Assembly: GCA_030685065.1 (NCBI GenBank)
Contig: JAUXQH010000054.1
Coordinates: 56,280-120,279 of the forward strand
Length of the DNA: 64,000 bases
Reading direction: 5' to 3'
Origin: Pseudomonadota bacterium
GTDB lineage: Bacteria; Myxococcota_A; UBA796; SXON01
Shown here: positions 25,200 through 34,817 of the stretch, piece by piece
How positions within the stretch are numbered: the stretch's first letter is position 1
Layout: every line of letters starts with the position of its first letter
The notes under the pieces: generated by a model
Told to the model about the DNA's origin: nothing
The model's database searches: none
What the model saw: only the letters and a program-made list of their open reading frames with translations
Program-made: the position numbers and the translations under genes

Positions 25200-25219
25200 T
25201 CTAACCGCGACAGGTTAGA
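25200..25219. promoter_or_regulatory. Inverted repeat between cyaY and ffh
   Basis: TCTAACC-gcgaca-GGTTAGA is a 7-bp perfect inverted repeat in the 36-bp gap between the divergent starts, ending eight bases before the ffh ATG. It could be an operator or a hairpin that covers the weak ffh ribosome site. Confidence 0.35.
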
Positions 25220-25227
25220 CGCGCGCC

Positions 25228-26760
25228 ATGCTCGAAACCCTCTCTCGCGGATTCCGTAACGCCCGCCTCAAGCTGCAGGGCAAGGCCGAGCTCTCGGAGG
25301 AGTCGGTCTCCGACGCGCTCCGCGATGTGCGCGTGTCGCTCATCGAAGCCGATGTCGAGCTCGACGTCGTCAAGGCCTTCCTTCAACGCGTGAAGGAGCG
25401 CACCCTCGGCAAGGTCGTCCAGATCAAGGCGCCCAAGGGGTTCCAGGTCGGACCTGCCGACTACTTCATCAAGGCCTGCTACGACGAGCTCGAGGAGCTC
25501 ATGGGCCCGGGCGACGCGCAGCTGACGCTGGACGGCAAGCCCACGATCATCATGATGGTCGGCCTGCAGGGATCCGGCAAGACGACGACCGCCGGCAAGC
25601 TCGCGCGGCACCTCGCGAAGCTGGGCAAGAAGCCGCTCCTCGTGGCGGCCGACATCTACCGGCCCGCCGCGGTCGACCAGCTCACGACGATCGGCCGCAA
25701 GATCAACGTTCCCGTCTTCTCCATCAAGGGGATGAACCCGGTTCAGCTCTGCGCCACCGCCGTCACCCAGGCGCGAAACGTGGGTCGCGACGTCGTGATC
25801 TTCGACACCGCCGGGCGGCTCGCGATCGACGACACGTTGATGCACGAGCTCGAAGAGATCAAGGCCAGGACCAACCCCCAGAACGTGCTGTTCGTGTGTG
25901 ACGCGATGATCGGCCAGGACGCCGTGCGCACCGCCGCCGAGTTCGATCGCCGGTTGTCGTTCTCCGGGTTCGTGCTGACCAAGTTCGACGGGGACGCCCG
26001 CGGCGGCGCCGCGCTCTCCATCAAGCACGTCACCGGCAAGCCCGTGATGTTCCTCGGCATGGGCGAGGGGCTCGACAAGCTCGAGGAGTTCCGGCCCGCC
26101 GGCCTCGCGAGCCGCATCCTCGGGTTCGGGGACGTCGTCGGCCTGATGAAGGACTTCGAGCAGGTCATCGACAAGGAGACCGCGGAGAAGGACGCCGTCC
26201 GTATGCTGAAGGGGGACTTCTCCTTCGACGACTTCGCGCAGCAGCTCAAGATGATCAAGTCGATGGGCAGCCTCAAGGAGGTGATGTCCAAGCTCCCGTT
26301 CATGGACGAGATCATGTCCCAGGTGCCCCCCGAGGCGCTGGACGACAACGAGCTGGTCAAGGTCGAGGCCATGATCCAGTCGATGACGAACCAGGAGCGC
26401 CATCACCCCGACAAGCTGAACGACTCGCGGATGAAGCGGATCGCGAAGGGCTCGGGCCGCTCGCTGTCGGAGGTCAAGGAGCTGTACGAGCGCTTCAAGA
26501 TGACCCGCCAGATGATGAAGCAGATGGGCACGATGTCCGGCATGTTCGGGAACATGAAGCAGGCCAAGCAGATGCAGCGCCAGATGGCCCAGATGGCGCA
26601 GGCGGGCGGCATGGGCGGCGCCGGCGCGATGGGCATGGGCGGCGGCGTGGGCGGCGAGGACGGGCTGCCCGCGCTCCCGGCGTTCACGAAGGAAGATCTC
26701 GCGGCGCGTCGTCGGAAGACGAAGGAAGCGCGGAGCGCGCGCAAGAAGCAGAGGAAGTAG
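25228..26760 (+). CDS. ffh: Signal recognition particle protein Ffh (SRP54)
   Basis: A 510-residue SRP GTPase that targets membrane proteins cotranslationally. The N domain starts at residue 1. The G domain has GLQGSGKTTTAGKLA (G1), a DIYRPAAVDQL insertion box, DTAGRL (G3) and LTKFDGDARGG (G4). The C-terminal M domain carries the signal-groove methionines (KMTRQMMKQMG) and the RNA-binding SGRSLSEV region. It ends in a Met/Gly-rich tail and a very basic end. rpsP, a usual neighbour, is several kilobases upstream. Confidence 0.96.
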   Translation: MLETLSRGFRNARLKLQGKAELSEESVSDALRDVRVSLIEADVELDVVKAFLQRVKERTLGKVVQIKAPKGFQVGPADYFIKACYDELEELMGPGDAQLTLDGKPTIIMMVGLQGSGKTTTAGKLARHLAKLGKKPLLVAADIYRPAAVDQLTTIGRKINVPVFSIKGMNPVQLCATAVTQARNVGRDVVIFDTAGRLAIDDTLMHELEEIKARTNPQNVLFVCDAMIGQDAVRTAAEFDRRLSFSGFVLTKFDGDARGGAALSIKHVTGKPVMFLGMGEGLDKLEEFRPAGLASRILGFGDVVGLMKDFEQVIDKETAEKDAVRMLKGDFSFDDFAQQLKMIKSMGSLKEVMSKLPFMDEIMSQVPPEALDDNELVKVEAMIQSMTNQERHHPDKLNDSRMKRIAKGSGRSLSEVKELYERFKMTRQMMKQMGTMSGMFGNMKQAKQMQRQMAQMAQAGGMGGAGAMGMGGGVGGEDGLPALPAFTKEDLAARRRKTKEARSARKKQRK

Positions 26761-26815
26761 GCGGGTCTTCGGGGATCCGCGGCCTGGTGCCGCACCCCGG
26801 GCGGCCCGAACGCTC

Positions 26816-29800
26816 CTACAGCCCCGGGCCCCCGCTCAACAGGTAGACGGCGCCCGCGTCCGCGCCGGCGCTGTCCTCGTCCGAGGCCGTCGCGATCAGG
26901 TCGGGGAAGCCGTCGCCATCCACGTCGCCGAGCACGGCGAGCGCGTTGCCGGCGTTGTCGGTGGCATCCTCGCCCAGCGCGACCGCCTCGGCGTCGGACA
27001 ACGAGAGGATGCCCGAGAGCGGTCCGTACGCGGCCCAGATGGCGCCGACCCCGCCGTGGGTCGTGCCCGTGCCGCTGACGATCACGTCCGCGAAGCCGTC
27101 GTCATCGAGGTCTCCGACGGCCAGCGCGGCGCCGGCGCCGTCGTTCGCGGCCTCACCGAGTAGGGCGGCTTCGGCGTTCAGGTTCCCGGCGCCGAGGACG
27201 GGACCGCGCACGACGTAGGCGGCGCCGGCGTTCGACGCCGCGGAATCGTTGGTGGCGGCGCCGATGACGAGGTCGTCGTAGCCGTCGAGGTCGATGTCGG
27301 CCCCGCCGACCAGGGCGAAGCCCGCGCTGTCGCCACGGGCGGCGCCGATGCGGACCGCGTCCGCGGAGGTCGTCGGGACCAGCCCCGCGTACGGCCCGAG
27401 GTAGATGTACATCGCGCCCGCCCCGGTGCCGCCGGTGTCGTCGCCGTAGGCGCCCACCGCCAGATCGCCGAGCCCATCGCCGTCGAGGTCACCCGCTCGG
27501 GTGATCGCGCGCCCGAAGAAGTCGTTCGGGGCGCCGCCGGTCAAGATGGCGGTCGCGTCGTCGAGCGAGCCGGCGCCGAGCGGCGCCGAGTCGATCACGT
27601 AGACCGCGCCCGCCCCGCCGCTGCGGCTGCTCTCCCGGTGCGCGCCCACCGCGAGCTCTCCGTCTCCGTCGAGGTCGGCGTCGTCCAGGATCGCCACCGA
27701 CTGTCCCGCGAGATCGTTGGCATCGAAGCCGAGGTAACGCCCGTCCGCGTCCGCGAGGCTTCCGCCGTCCGCGGGGCCGAGGAGGAGGTAGACAGCGCCC
27801 GCGAGCGCGCCCGCCGAGCCCTCGAGGCTCGCCCCGAACACCAGGTCCGTCACGCTGTCTCCGTCGAGGTCGCCCGCGGCCAGGGCGAGCCCGACGCCAT
27901 CTCCGGCCGCGGCGCCGAGCCAGGTGAACGTCGCGTCGGCGGCGGTGCCGGCCGGGGCGAGGGGACCGCCAAAGAGGTAGACGGCGCCTGCGCCCTCGGC
28001 GGCGTCGTCCACGCCCGGCGCGCCCACGAGCAGATCGGCGTAGCCGTCCCCGTCGAGATCGCCGGCCCCGACCACTCCGGCACCGAACCCATCTCCCGCG
28101 GCGGCGCCGGTCAGCTTGGCATCGGCGTCCGCCAGCGCCAGCTCGCCCGCGATGCCGCACCCGGCGGCGACCTCGTCGCAGTCGTTGTCCGCGCCGTCCC
28201 CGCAGACCTCGATCCCGTCGGGGTTGCTGGTGGGGTCACCATCGTCACAGTCACCGTCCATAGCGGCCGTGTACGGGGCCTCGGCCTCGCAGAGGCAGTC
28301 CTCGACCGCGCCGTAGCCGTCCCCGTCCACGTCCGCGTAGAAGGGGATGCAATCGGACGCGCCCCGGTTTGGATCCCCGTCACAATCGTCGTCCTGGGTC
28401 GTCGTGCAGCGCTCGAGCGCGGAGGGGGACACATCCGCGTCGCCGTCGTCACAGTCGGCGTCATCCGCGACGTAGCCGTCCGGCTGTTCACACGCGGCCA
28501 GCGCGGACCCTCGGTCCCCGAAGGCGTCCCCGTCGAGGTCGAGGTACCACGTCACGGCGCCGGGGGCGTCCTCATCCGTGTCACCGTCGCAATCGTCATC
28601 AAGCTCGTTGCACGTCTCCGAGGCGTCGGGGCTCCGCGCGGAGGAGGCGTCGTCACAGTCCTCGCAGGCGATCCACCCATCCCCATCGAGGTCCGAACGG
28701 CCGGAAGAACCGTCGCAGTTGTAGTCGGAGGGGTCGAGGCAGTCGATCTCGAGCGCGCTCGGGCTGAAGGCGGCGTCGTCATCGTCACAGTCGCCGCCGC
28801 GCGCGATCCGGCCCGGGACGTCGGCGCATGCAAAGGTCACGTCCGCGTCGTCGCCCCAGGTGTCGCCGTCGAGGTCGGCGTACCAGGCGGTCCCGCCGAG
28901 GGCGCCGGTCTCGTCCAGCGCGCCGTCGCAGTTTTCGTCGACTCCGCCACACCGCTCCGACGCGTCGGGGTTGATCCGGCTCTCGTCGTCGTCGCAGTCG
29001 CCTGGGACGGCGACACAGTTGGGAGGTTGCGCGCACGCGAGGACGATGTTTCCCTCGTCTCCCCATCCGTCGCGGTCGAGGTCGGTGTACCAGGTCGACG
29101 TGTCGGTGGCGCCGTTGTCGGGGATCTCGTCACAGTCCTGGTCGCGCCCGTCGCAGATCTCGGCCGCTTCGGGGTGGATCGAGGCGTCGGCATCGTCACA
29201 GTCGCCGCCCAGGGCCATCCGGCCGGGCAGCACCGCACAGGAGGCCTCCCAATCGTCATCGTCCCCAAAACCATCGCTGTCCGCGTCCGTGTACCAGCGG
29301 GTGTTCCCGAAGGTGTCCGGCTCGTCCACCTGGTCGTCGCAGTCGTTGTCCGCGCCGTCGCAGGCCTCGAGCGCGTCCGGGTGGCGGGTCCGATCGAGGT
29401 CGTCACAGTCGGTGTCGGTCGCGCTGAACCCGCTCGGTCGGCCGCAGGCCTCGATTGACACGGCGGGGCCCCCCCAGCCATCCCCGTCCGCGTCGAGCCA
29501 CCACGTCCGATAGGAGGCGTCTCCGTTGTCGAGCGCGCCGTCGCAGTCGTCATCGACTCCGTTGCAGGTCTCGGGCGCGCCCGGGAACACCGTTGCGCTC
29601 GCGTCGTCGCAGTCCTCGCAGCCCATCCACCCGTCCCCGTCGTTGTCGAACGAGGAGGGGAAGCCGTCGCAGTTGTAGTCCTTCGGATCGGCGCACCCGA
29701 GCTCGCTGGCGCCGGGGAACACGTCCCGATCGCTGTCGTCGCAGTCGAAGGGCGACTCCACGTAGCCGGGGGGCGCGTCGCAGGCGGAGAGCGGCGCGCC

Positions 29801-30076
29801 GGGGTCTCCGTAGCCGTCCGAGTCGAGGTCCGCGTACCAGAGGGTGGCGTCGGAGGCGTCGTCCTCCGAGCCGCTGCAGTTGTTGTCGACGCCGTTGCAG
29901 GACTCGTGCGCCAGGGGGTAGGCGTTCTTGTTGAAGTCGTCGCAGTCGTTCGACGAGCTCCACCCGTCCCCGTCGAGATCGTAGCTGGTGCTGTCCTCCG
30001 GGAGGAGCACCCACTCGCACGCCGAGAGGGAGAGCGGCAGGGTTGCGAGCAACAAGCCGATGGCGACGGTCCTCAC
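26816..30076 (-). CDS. Surface lipoprotein with metal-binding-type repeats and FG-GAP repeats
   Basis: A 1086-residue lipoprotein (signal ending LPLSLSAC, Cys20). Residues 30-650 hold about ten Cys/Asp-rich units of the MopE type ('WY.DLDGDGWGD...DCDD....PDA.E.C.GVDDDCDG'), a predicted calcium/metal-binding array. Residues 660-1080 hold about seven FG-GAP/integrin-alpha-like units (for example GDLDGDGLGDLAVGA, DLDGYDDLVIGA) that should form a beta-propeller. There is no catalytic motif. Its start overlaps the stop of the related upstream gene by 4 nt, so the two form an operon. Likely surface-displayed adhesion or scaffold; inference only. Confidence 0.82.
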   Translation of the reverse strand: MRTVAIGLLLATLPLSLSACEWVLLPEDSTSYDLDGDGWSSSNDCDDFNKNAYPLAHESCNGVDNNCSGSEDDASDATLWYADLDSDGYGDPGAPLSACDAPPGYVESPFDCDDSDRDVFPGASELGCADPKDYNCDGFPSSFDNDGDGWMGCEDCDDASATVFPGAPETCNGVDDDCDGALDNGDASYRTWWLDADGDGWGGPAVSIEACGRPSGFSATDTDCDDLDRTRHPDALEACDGADNDCDDQVDEPDTFGNTRWYTDADSDGFGDDDDWEASCAVLPGRMALGGDCDDADASIHPEAAEICDGRDQDCDEIPDNGATDTSTWYTDLDRDGWGDEGNIVLACAQPPNCVAVPGDCDDDESRINPDASERCGGVDENCDGALDETGALGGTAWYADLDGDTWGDDADVTFACADVPGRIARGGDCDDDDAAFSPSALEIDCLDPSDYNCDGSSGRSDLDGDGWIACEDCDDASSARSPDASETCNELDDDCDGDTDEDAPGAVTWYLDLDGDAFGDRGSALAACEQPDGYVADDADCDDGDADVSPSALERCTTTQDDDCDGDPNRGASDCIPFYADVDGDGYGAVEDCLCEAEAPYTAAMDGDCDDGDPTSNPDGIEVCGDGADNDCDEVAAGCGIAGELALADADAKLTGAAAGDGFGAGVVGAGDLDGDGYADLLVGAPGVDDAAEGAGAVYLFGGPLAPAGTAADATFTWLGAAAGDGVGLALAAGDLDGDSVTDLVFGASLEGSAGALAGAVYLLLGPADGGSLADADGRYLGFDANDLAGQSVAILDDADLDGDGELAVGAHRESSRSGGAGAVYVIDSAPLGAGSLDDATAILTGGAPNDFFGRAITRAGDLDGDGLGDLAVGAYGDDTGGTGAGAMYIYLGPYAGLVPTTSADAVRIGAARGDSAGFALVGGADIDLDGYDDLVIGAATNDSAASNAGAAYVVRGPVLGAGNLNAEAALLGEAANDGAGAALAVGDLDDDGFADVIVSGTGTTHGGVGAIWAAYGPLSGILSLSDAEAVALGEDATDNAGNALAVLGDVDGDGFPDLIATASDEDSAGADAGAVYLLSGGPGL

Positions 30077-32022
30077 CGCGCACCCCCGTGAACCACGAAC
30101 GCGCCGCCCGCGTCCAGGCCGCCCAGATCGATCCCGGGCGCGCCGACGAGGAGCTCGAGGTAGCCGTCCAGATCGAGGTCACCCGCGGAGCTGACGACCG
30201 TTCCCGCGGCGTCTCCCGCGGCGGTCCCGTAGAGGCGCAGCTGCGCGTCCGTGCTGCGGGCCGTGCCCGTCACCGGCCCGAAAAAGACGAAGGCGGCGCC
30301 GGAGCGGTCGGCCACCGAGTCGTCGTTGGGGGCGCCGATGACCACGTCCGCCGCGCCGTCCGCGTCGAGATCGCCGACGCGTTGGATGACGTAGGCCCCG
30401 TCCATCGCGGCCACGCCGTCGATGCGGGCGTCCGCGGACGACAGCGAGCTCTCCCCGGACAGCGGCCCGCGGACGAGCCAGACGCTGCCGGCCTCCTGCA
30501 CGCCGTCCACGTCCGCGGGGCCGCCCACCAGCACGTCGTCGTAGCCGTCCCCGTCGACATCGCCGGGCCCGGCGACGGTCACGCCGGCCACCGCCCGCGC
30601 CGCCGGGCCGGTCAGGACCGCGGTCGCATCGTCCACGCCGACCACGCCGCTCGTGCCGCCCGCGACCAGCCAGGCCGCCCCCTCCGCCTGATCGCCCGAG
30701 GAGGGAAGCCCCGCGAGGATGTCGGCCAGGCCATCCCCATCGACGTCGCCGGCGGAGGCCACGCTGCTCCCCATGTCCCCGGTGAGCCCCTCGAGCGTGC
30801 ACGCGGCGGCCCCCGGATCGAAGGCCCCCTCGAGGGGGCCCGTGAAGAGCCAGACCGACTGGCTCCACGTCCCGCCCACCAGGAGGTCGCCCAGGCCGTC
30901 CCCATCCGTGTCGGGCGAGAGGGCGAGCCGCATCGTGTGCCGGGCGGGTGTGCGTGCGCTCACGAGGTGGGCGTCGGCGAACGTCAGATCCACCGCGCCC
31001 GCGAGCGCTCCGCCGATGATGTACACCACGCCGGCCCAGCTCGCCGTGCCCGCGACGGTCCCGTAGGCGCCGAGGACCAGCTCGTCCCCGCCGTCCCCGT
31101 CGAGGTCGACCCCGCCCGCCACCAGCAGCGAGAAGGCGGAGGACAGGGTGGCCTCGGAGAACGTGGCGCTCGGCGCGCGCAGGTCCCGGTCGACGTCGAA
31201 GGGCCCCCGCAGGAGCGACCAGCTCGGCGGCGCGCCATCGAGCGCGGAGCCCCCGACGAGCAGGTCGGGCCAGCCGTCCCCGTCCGGATCGCCCGCGGCG
31301 GCGAGCGAGGTGCCGGCGAAGTCCATCGTGTCCGCGCCGATGATCGCGAGGTCGCCTACGCCGAGCGTGCGGGCGCCGGAGAGCCCGCACCCGGTGGCGC
31401 GCGTGTCGTCCTCGTCGTCGCAGTCGCCATCGACCTCGGCGCGGTAGTTGCCCTCGGCCTCGCAGAGGCACGACGACCGCTCGATGCCTACGCCGTCCCC
31501 GTCGAGATCCTCGTACCAGAGCGCGCAATTCGAGGCGCCGGGGTCGTTCGCGCTGCCGTCGCAGTCCTCATCGGCGGGGTCGTCGCAGGTCTCCCATGCG
31601 AAGGGGTGGATGGTGACGTCTCCATCGTCACAGTCCCCGTCGTTCGTGACCCAGGGGAGGGCCATGTCCTCGGAGTCTCCGCACCACAGGTCACGCGTCG
31701 CGGGGTCTCCCCAACCGTCCCGATCGAGGTCGAGCCAGCTCCACAGCCCGTCCGCCGGGTGATCGTCCACGACGCCGTCACAATCGTCATCACTACCGTT
31801 GCACAGCTCCGAGGCGCCGGGATGGATGCCGGGCAGCGTGTCGTCACAATCCAGGGGGAGCGGCCAACCATCGCCGTCGTCGTCGACCAGGACGACCTCG
31901 GCCGGCGCGGTGTCCTCTTCCGGGGCGTCACACGCCGCGAACCAGAGGGCGCCCACGAGGCCGGCGCACGACCAGGACCAGCGTCCCGTGCGGTGCTTCA
32001 ACAGGCTTCGAGCGCGTGGCAT
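30073..32022 (-). CDS. Paralogous surface lipoprotein with metal-binding-type and FG-GAP repeats
   Basis: A 649-residue smaller paralogue of its downstream neighbour, with the same order of domains: lipoprotein signal (ending LWFAAC), about four DGDGW..DCDD repeats (residues 40-210), then about seven FG-GAP units (GDVDGDGLADILAGL, GDLDADGAADVVIGA and similar). I use the ATG at 32022, four bases after GGAG; an in-frame upstream codon would add a basic stretch. It is the first gene of a two-gene unit and diverges from a Ser/Thr kinase. Confidence 0.8.
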   Translation of the reverse strand: MPRARSLLKHRTGRWSWSCAGLVGALWFAACDAPEEDTAPAEVVLVDDDGDGWPLPLDCDDTLPGIHPGASELCNGSDDDCDGVVDDHPADGLWSWLDLDRDGWGDPATRDLWCGDSEDMALPWVTNDGDCDDGDVTIHPFAWETCDDPADEDCDGSANDPGASNCALWYEDLDGDGVGIERSSCLCEAEGNYRAEVDGDCDDEDDTRATGCGLSGARTLGVGDLAIIGADTMDFAGTSLAAAGDPDGDGWPDLLVGGSALDGAPPSWSLLRGPFDVDRDLRAPSATFSEATLSSAFSLLVAGGVDLDGDGGDELVLGAYGTVAGTASWAGVVYIIGGALAGAVDLTFADAHLVSARTPARHTMRLALSPDTDGDGLGDLLVGGTWSQSVWLFTGPLEGAFDPGAAACTLEGLTGDMGSSVASAGDVDGDGLADILAGLPSSGDQAEGAAWLVAGGTSGVVGVDDATAVLTGPAARAVAGVTVAGPGDVDGDGYDDVLVGGPADVDGVQEAGSVWLVRGPLSGESSLSSADARIDGVAAMDGAYVIQRVGDLDADGAADVVIGAPNDDSVADRSGAAFVFFGPVTGTARSTDAQLRLYGTAAGDAAGTVVSSAGDLDLDGYLELLVGAPGIDLGGLDAGGAFVVHGGAR

Positions 32023-32126
32023 CGGACTCCGGAAGCCCCAGCGTACGACGGAGCGGGAGGGGGAGGGCACGAGGAGGGATCATTCCTACCCGCCCGGGGA
32101 TTCTACCCGCACGGCGGAGCCTCCGC

Positions 32127-33779
32127 ATGGTAGCGTCCGCCCGGATGAACGGCGCGCGAAGCTATCGAGTCACGGAGCTGCTGGGGCGCGGCGCCTTCGG
32201 CGCGGTGTACCTGGCCGACACGGTCGGGACCGGCATCAGCCGCCCGGTCGCCATCAAGGTGCTGCGCCCGGAGCAGTCCGCGATCCCCGGGCAGCTCGAG
32301 CGCCTGCGTGACGAGGCGCGGATGCTCTCCATGATCCGCCACCGCGCGATCGTGCGCGTGGACGACCTGGTGGAGCTCGACGGCCACTGGTCGGTCGTGA
32401 TGGAGTACATCGAGGGGTGCGACGTGGGCGCGCTCCTGACCGACGGGCCGTTCCCGCCGCGCGTCGCGCTCGCGATCGCCGAGGAGATCGCCAACGCCCT
32501 GCACGTCGCGGCCACCCAGCCGGGGCCCGACGGCCGGCCGATCCGCCTCGTCCACCGCGACGTGAAGCCGGGGAACATCCGCGTGACCGCCCAGGGAGAG
32601 GTGAAGCTCCTCGACTTCGGGGTGGCGCGTGCGGACTTCTCCGCGCGCGAAGCGGGCGGTACGAACGCCGTTTTCGGCACGCCGACCTACATGGCGCCCG
32701 AGCGGTTCCGCGGGGAGGACACCTTCGCGGGGGATGTGTACGCCCTCGGCGTCACGCTCTTCGAGATGCTCGCGGGAGAGCCGCCGGGCCAGAGCCCGAT
32801 GGAGCTCGAGCGGGTGCCGCCGGGCATCAAGCTCGCGGGGGCATGGCGGCAGATCCGGGACACGAGCCTGCCGCTGCGGGATCTGGTCTGCGCGATGCTC
32901 GCCCACTCGCCCGGCGAGCGGCCGTCCGCCAAGGACTGCGCGCGGTCGTTCTCGCGGATCCGCGGCCAGCTCGGCGGCATGATCCTCGAGGACTGGGCGG
33001 AGCGCGTCGTGCCGCCGGCCATGCGCGCGAAGAAGCAGGCGGACAGCGGGGGCAGGGTGGGGACCGTCATGATCGAGCGGCCCAGCGAGATGTCGCTGCG
33101 GGTGCAGGGCCGCTCCAGCGGCGCACCTCGCACGGCCATGCTCGCGGCCGCCGGCACGCTCGCGTTCGGGACGTTCGGTGTGTTCGCGCTGGCGATCGGC
33201 GGCCTCGGCGGGTGGTGGATCTGGAGCGAATCGACCCGCGCCGAGGCGCCCGTCCTCGAGCCGCCCGTGGTCGAGCTCGTGGCGGCGCCTCCCCCCCAGG
33301 CGACGGCCGAGATCCCGCCGGTGGAGCCGGTCACCGCCGAGCTTCCGCCGGTGGAGGTTCCGGCGGTGGAGCCTCCGCCGGCGGAGACGGTGGCGGTCGC
33401 GACGGTCTCGGTGGAGACGCCCCCGACGGCGGCGACGCGGACGGAGACGACCCGGGTGCCCGCCGCGGAGGCGCCCCCGGCCGCGATGGTGAAGGCGCCT
33501 GTCGCCGCTCCGAGAAAGGAGCCGGGTCCCCCCGCGTCCAGCCCGCGCGGCATGATGAGAACGGGGATCGTCGCGTTGGACGGCCAGGCCTCGGCGATCA
33601 TCCTGACCGGGACGCCCGGCGTGTTCGGCGCGGGCGAGGTGGCGGTCGGCGACTACACCGCGGATGTCACGTTGACCGACGGCGAGACCGTGCAGGTTCG
33701 CGGTGTCACGGTCAACCCGGGGAGCGTGACCAAGGTGTCGTGTGACGCCGAGACCTGCCGCGAGATCGAGGAGTGGTGA
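32127..33779 (+). CDS. Transmembrane serine/threonine protein kinase with a PEGA-like C-terminal domain
   Basis: A 550-residue Hanks-type kinase. The catalytic set is complete: GRGAFGAVY loop (residues 20-28), Lys44 in VAIK, the HRDVKPGN catalytic loop with Asp145 and Asn150, DFG Asp163, and a MAPERF motif. One membrane span lies near residues 335-365 (LAFGTFGVFALAIGGLGGWW). A Pro/Glu/Thr-rich periplasmic linker leads to a final beta-rich domain (VALDGQASAIILTGTPG...) that resembles PEGA domains. The start at ATG 32127 follows GGAG. The target is unknown; the neighbouring lipoprotein gene may be functionally linked. Confidence 0.9.
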   Translation: MVASARMNGARSYRVTELLGRGAFGAVYLADTVGTGISRPVAIKVLRPEQSAIPGQLERLRDEARMLSMIRHRAIVRVDDLVELDGHWSVVMEYIEGCDVGALLTDGPFPPRVALAIAEEIANALHVAATQPGPDGRPIRLVHRDVKPGNIRVTAQGEVKLLDFGVARADFSAREAGGTNAVFGTPTYMAPERFRGEDTFAGDVYALGVTLFEMLAGEPPGQSPMELERVPPGIKLAGAWRQIRDTSLPLRDLVCAMLAHSPGERPSAKDCARSFSRIRGQLGGMILEDWAERVVPPAMRAKKQADSGGRVGTVMIERPSEMSLRVQGRSSGAPRTAMLAAAGTLAFGTFGVFALAIGGLGGWWIWSESTRAEAPVLEPPVVELVAAPPPQATAEIPPVEPVTAELPPVEVPAVEPPPAETVAVATVSVETPPTAATRTETTRVPAAEAPPAAMVKAPVAAPRKEPGPPASSPRGMMRTGIVALDGQASAIILTGTPGVFGAGEVAVGDYTADVTLTDGETVQVRGVTVNPGSVTKVSCDAETCREIEEW

Positions 33780-33818
33780 GCGGGCCGCGTTAGACCCCGC
33801 GCTCGTATCGAGGCAGAC

Positions 33819-34763
33819 ATGCGCGCGGTCACCCCCCTCATCCTCCTCGGCTCGTTGATCCTCACGCTGGCGTGCGGCGGGGCCGGCGACACGACGGCGG
33901 AGGAGCCGGTCGTGGCGCTCGTCGAGGCACCCACGGTGTGGGAGGTCACGCGGCAGGACGGGCAGGCGCTGGTGAAGGCCGGTGCCGGCCAGGGGCTCGC
34001 GGTCGACACGCAGATGGTGCTGCTCGGCCCGCCGCTTGCCGGTACGGACAACCGTCAGATCGTCGGGAGCGCCAAGGTGGCGGAGATCTGGCCGGACCTC
34101 GCCCGGATCACGCCCGACCGCATCAAGCGAGACGCGCCCGAGCCGGCCGCCGCACGGGTCTACACGGCCGAGGACCAGGCCGCGCTCGACGCCATCCCGC
34201 TCGTGGGCGGGGGCAAGGGCGCGCGCGCCGCCACCTCGGCCGCGTCCCTCTCAGAGCCGGCGGCCACCACGGGTGAATTCACGGTCGACCAGGTTCCGGC
34301 GGCCTTGAAGTCCGGCACGTCGGAGTCACGCATGGACGCGCTGGTTCGGTACGAGACCGACGCGTCGATGACCGACGCCATCGTCTGGGTGCTGAAGAAC
34401 GACAGCGACTCGGCCGTGCAGTTCAAGGCCTGGCGCGTCGTTCGGGCGCGCTGGAAGCGCGGCACGGGGAACGCCGCCGACCACGAGGCCGCCGCGGCTT
34501 GGGTCGCCACGCACGGCGGGGACGACGCGCGGCTCGAGGCGCTCGGCGCCATCGGCGAGCGGAGCCGCAGCCTGACGGTGCCCGCGAAGCACCTCGCGGA
34601 CCCTCTGCAGAGCGTACGCATCGCCGCGGCCAACGCCGTGTTCGATATCGGGAGCCGCACCGGAAAACGCGCCGAGGCCAAGAAGCTCCTGGTGGATCGT
34701 CGCGATGTCGAGTCCGCTGGCCCGGTCCGGAAGCGGCTCGCGGATTGGATCGAGGAGCTGTAG
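33819..34763 (+). CDS. Lipoprotein with a HEAT-like helical domain
   Basis: A 314-residue lipoprotein; the signal ends SLILTLAC, and Gly-Gly follows the cysteine. Residues 30-105 form a beta-rich region, then a Thr/Ala-rich linker. The C-terminal 160 residues are helical with HEAT-like periodicity (DALVRYETDASMTDAIVWV, LADPLQSVRIAAANAVFDIG), ending ADWIEEL. Not recognised more precisely. It starts 39 nt after the kinase gene in the same direction. Confidence 0.65.
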   Translation: MRAVTPLILLGSLILTLACGGAGDTTAEEPVVALVEAPTVWEVTRQDGQALVKAGAGQGLAVDTQMVLLGPPLAGTDNRQIVGSAKVAEIWPDLARITPDRIKRDAPEPAAARVYTAEDQAALDAIPLVGGGKGARAATSAASLSEPAATTGEFTVDQVPAALKSGTSESRMDALVRYETDASMTDAIVWVLKNDSDSAVQFKAWRVVRARWKRGTGNAADHEAAAAWVATHGGDDARLEALGAIGERSRSLTVPAKHLADPLQSVRIAAANAVFDIGSRTGKRAEAKKLLVDRRDVESAGPVRKRLADWIEEL

Positions 34764-34817
34764 GACAGGGGCGCCCTGTTCGGCGTACACTCCGGGCCTT
34801 CTTCCAGAGTGCCTTGC

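Noticed and set aside
27638..29458. A 606-codon plus-strand open frame with Val-rich periodicity
   Set aside because: Antisense image of the metal-binding-type repeats at 26.8-30.1 kb, not an independent gene.
30043..32133. A 696-codon plus-strand open frame over the second repeat lipoprotein
   Set aside because: A shadow of the Asp-rich repeats read backwards (Val/Arg/Ala-rich), with no conserved motif or ribosome site.
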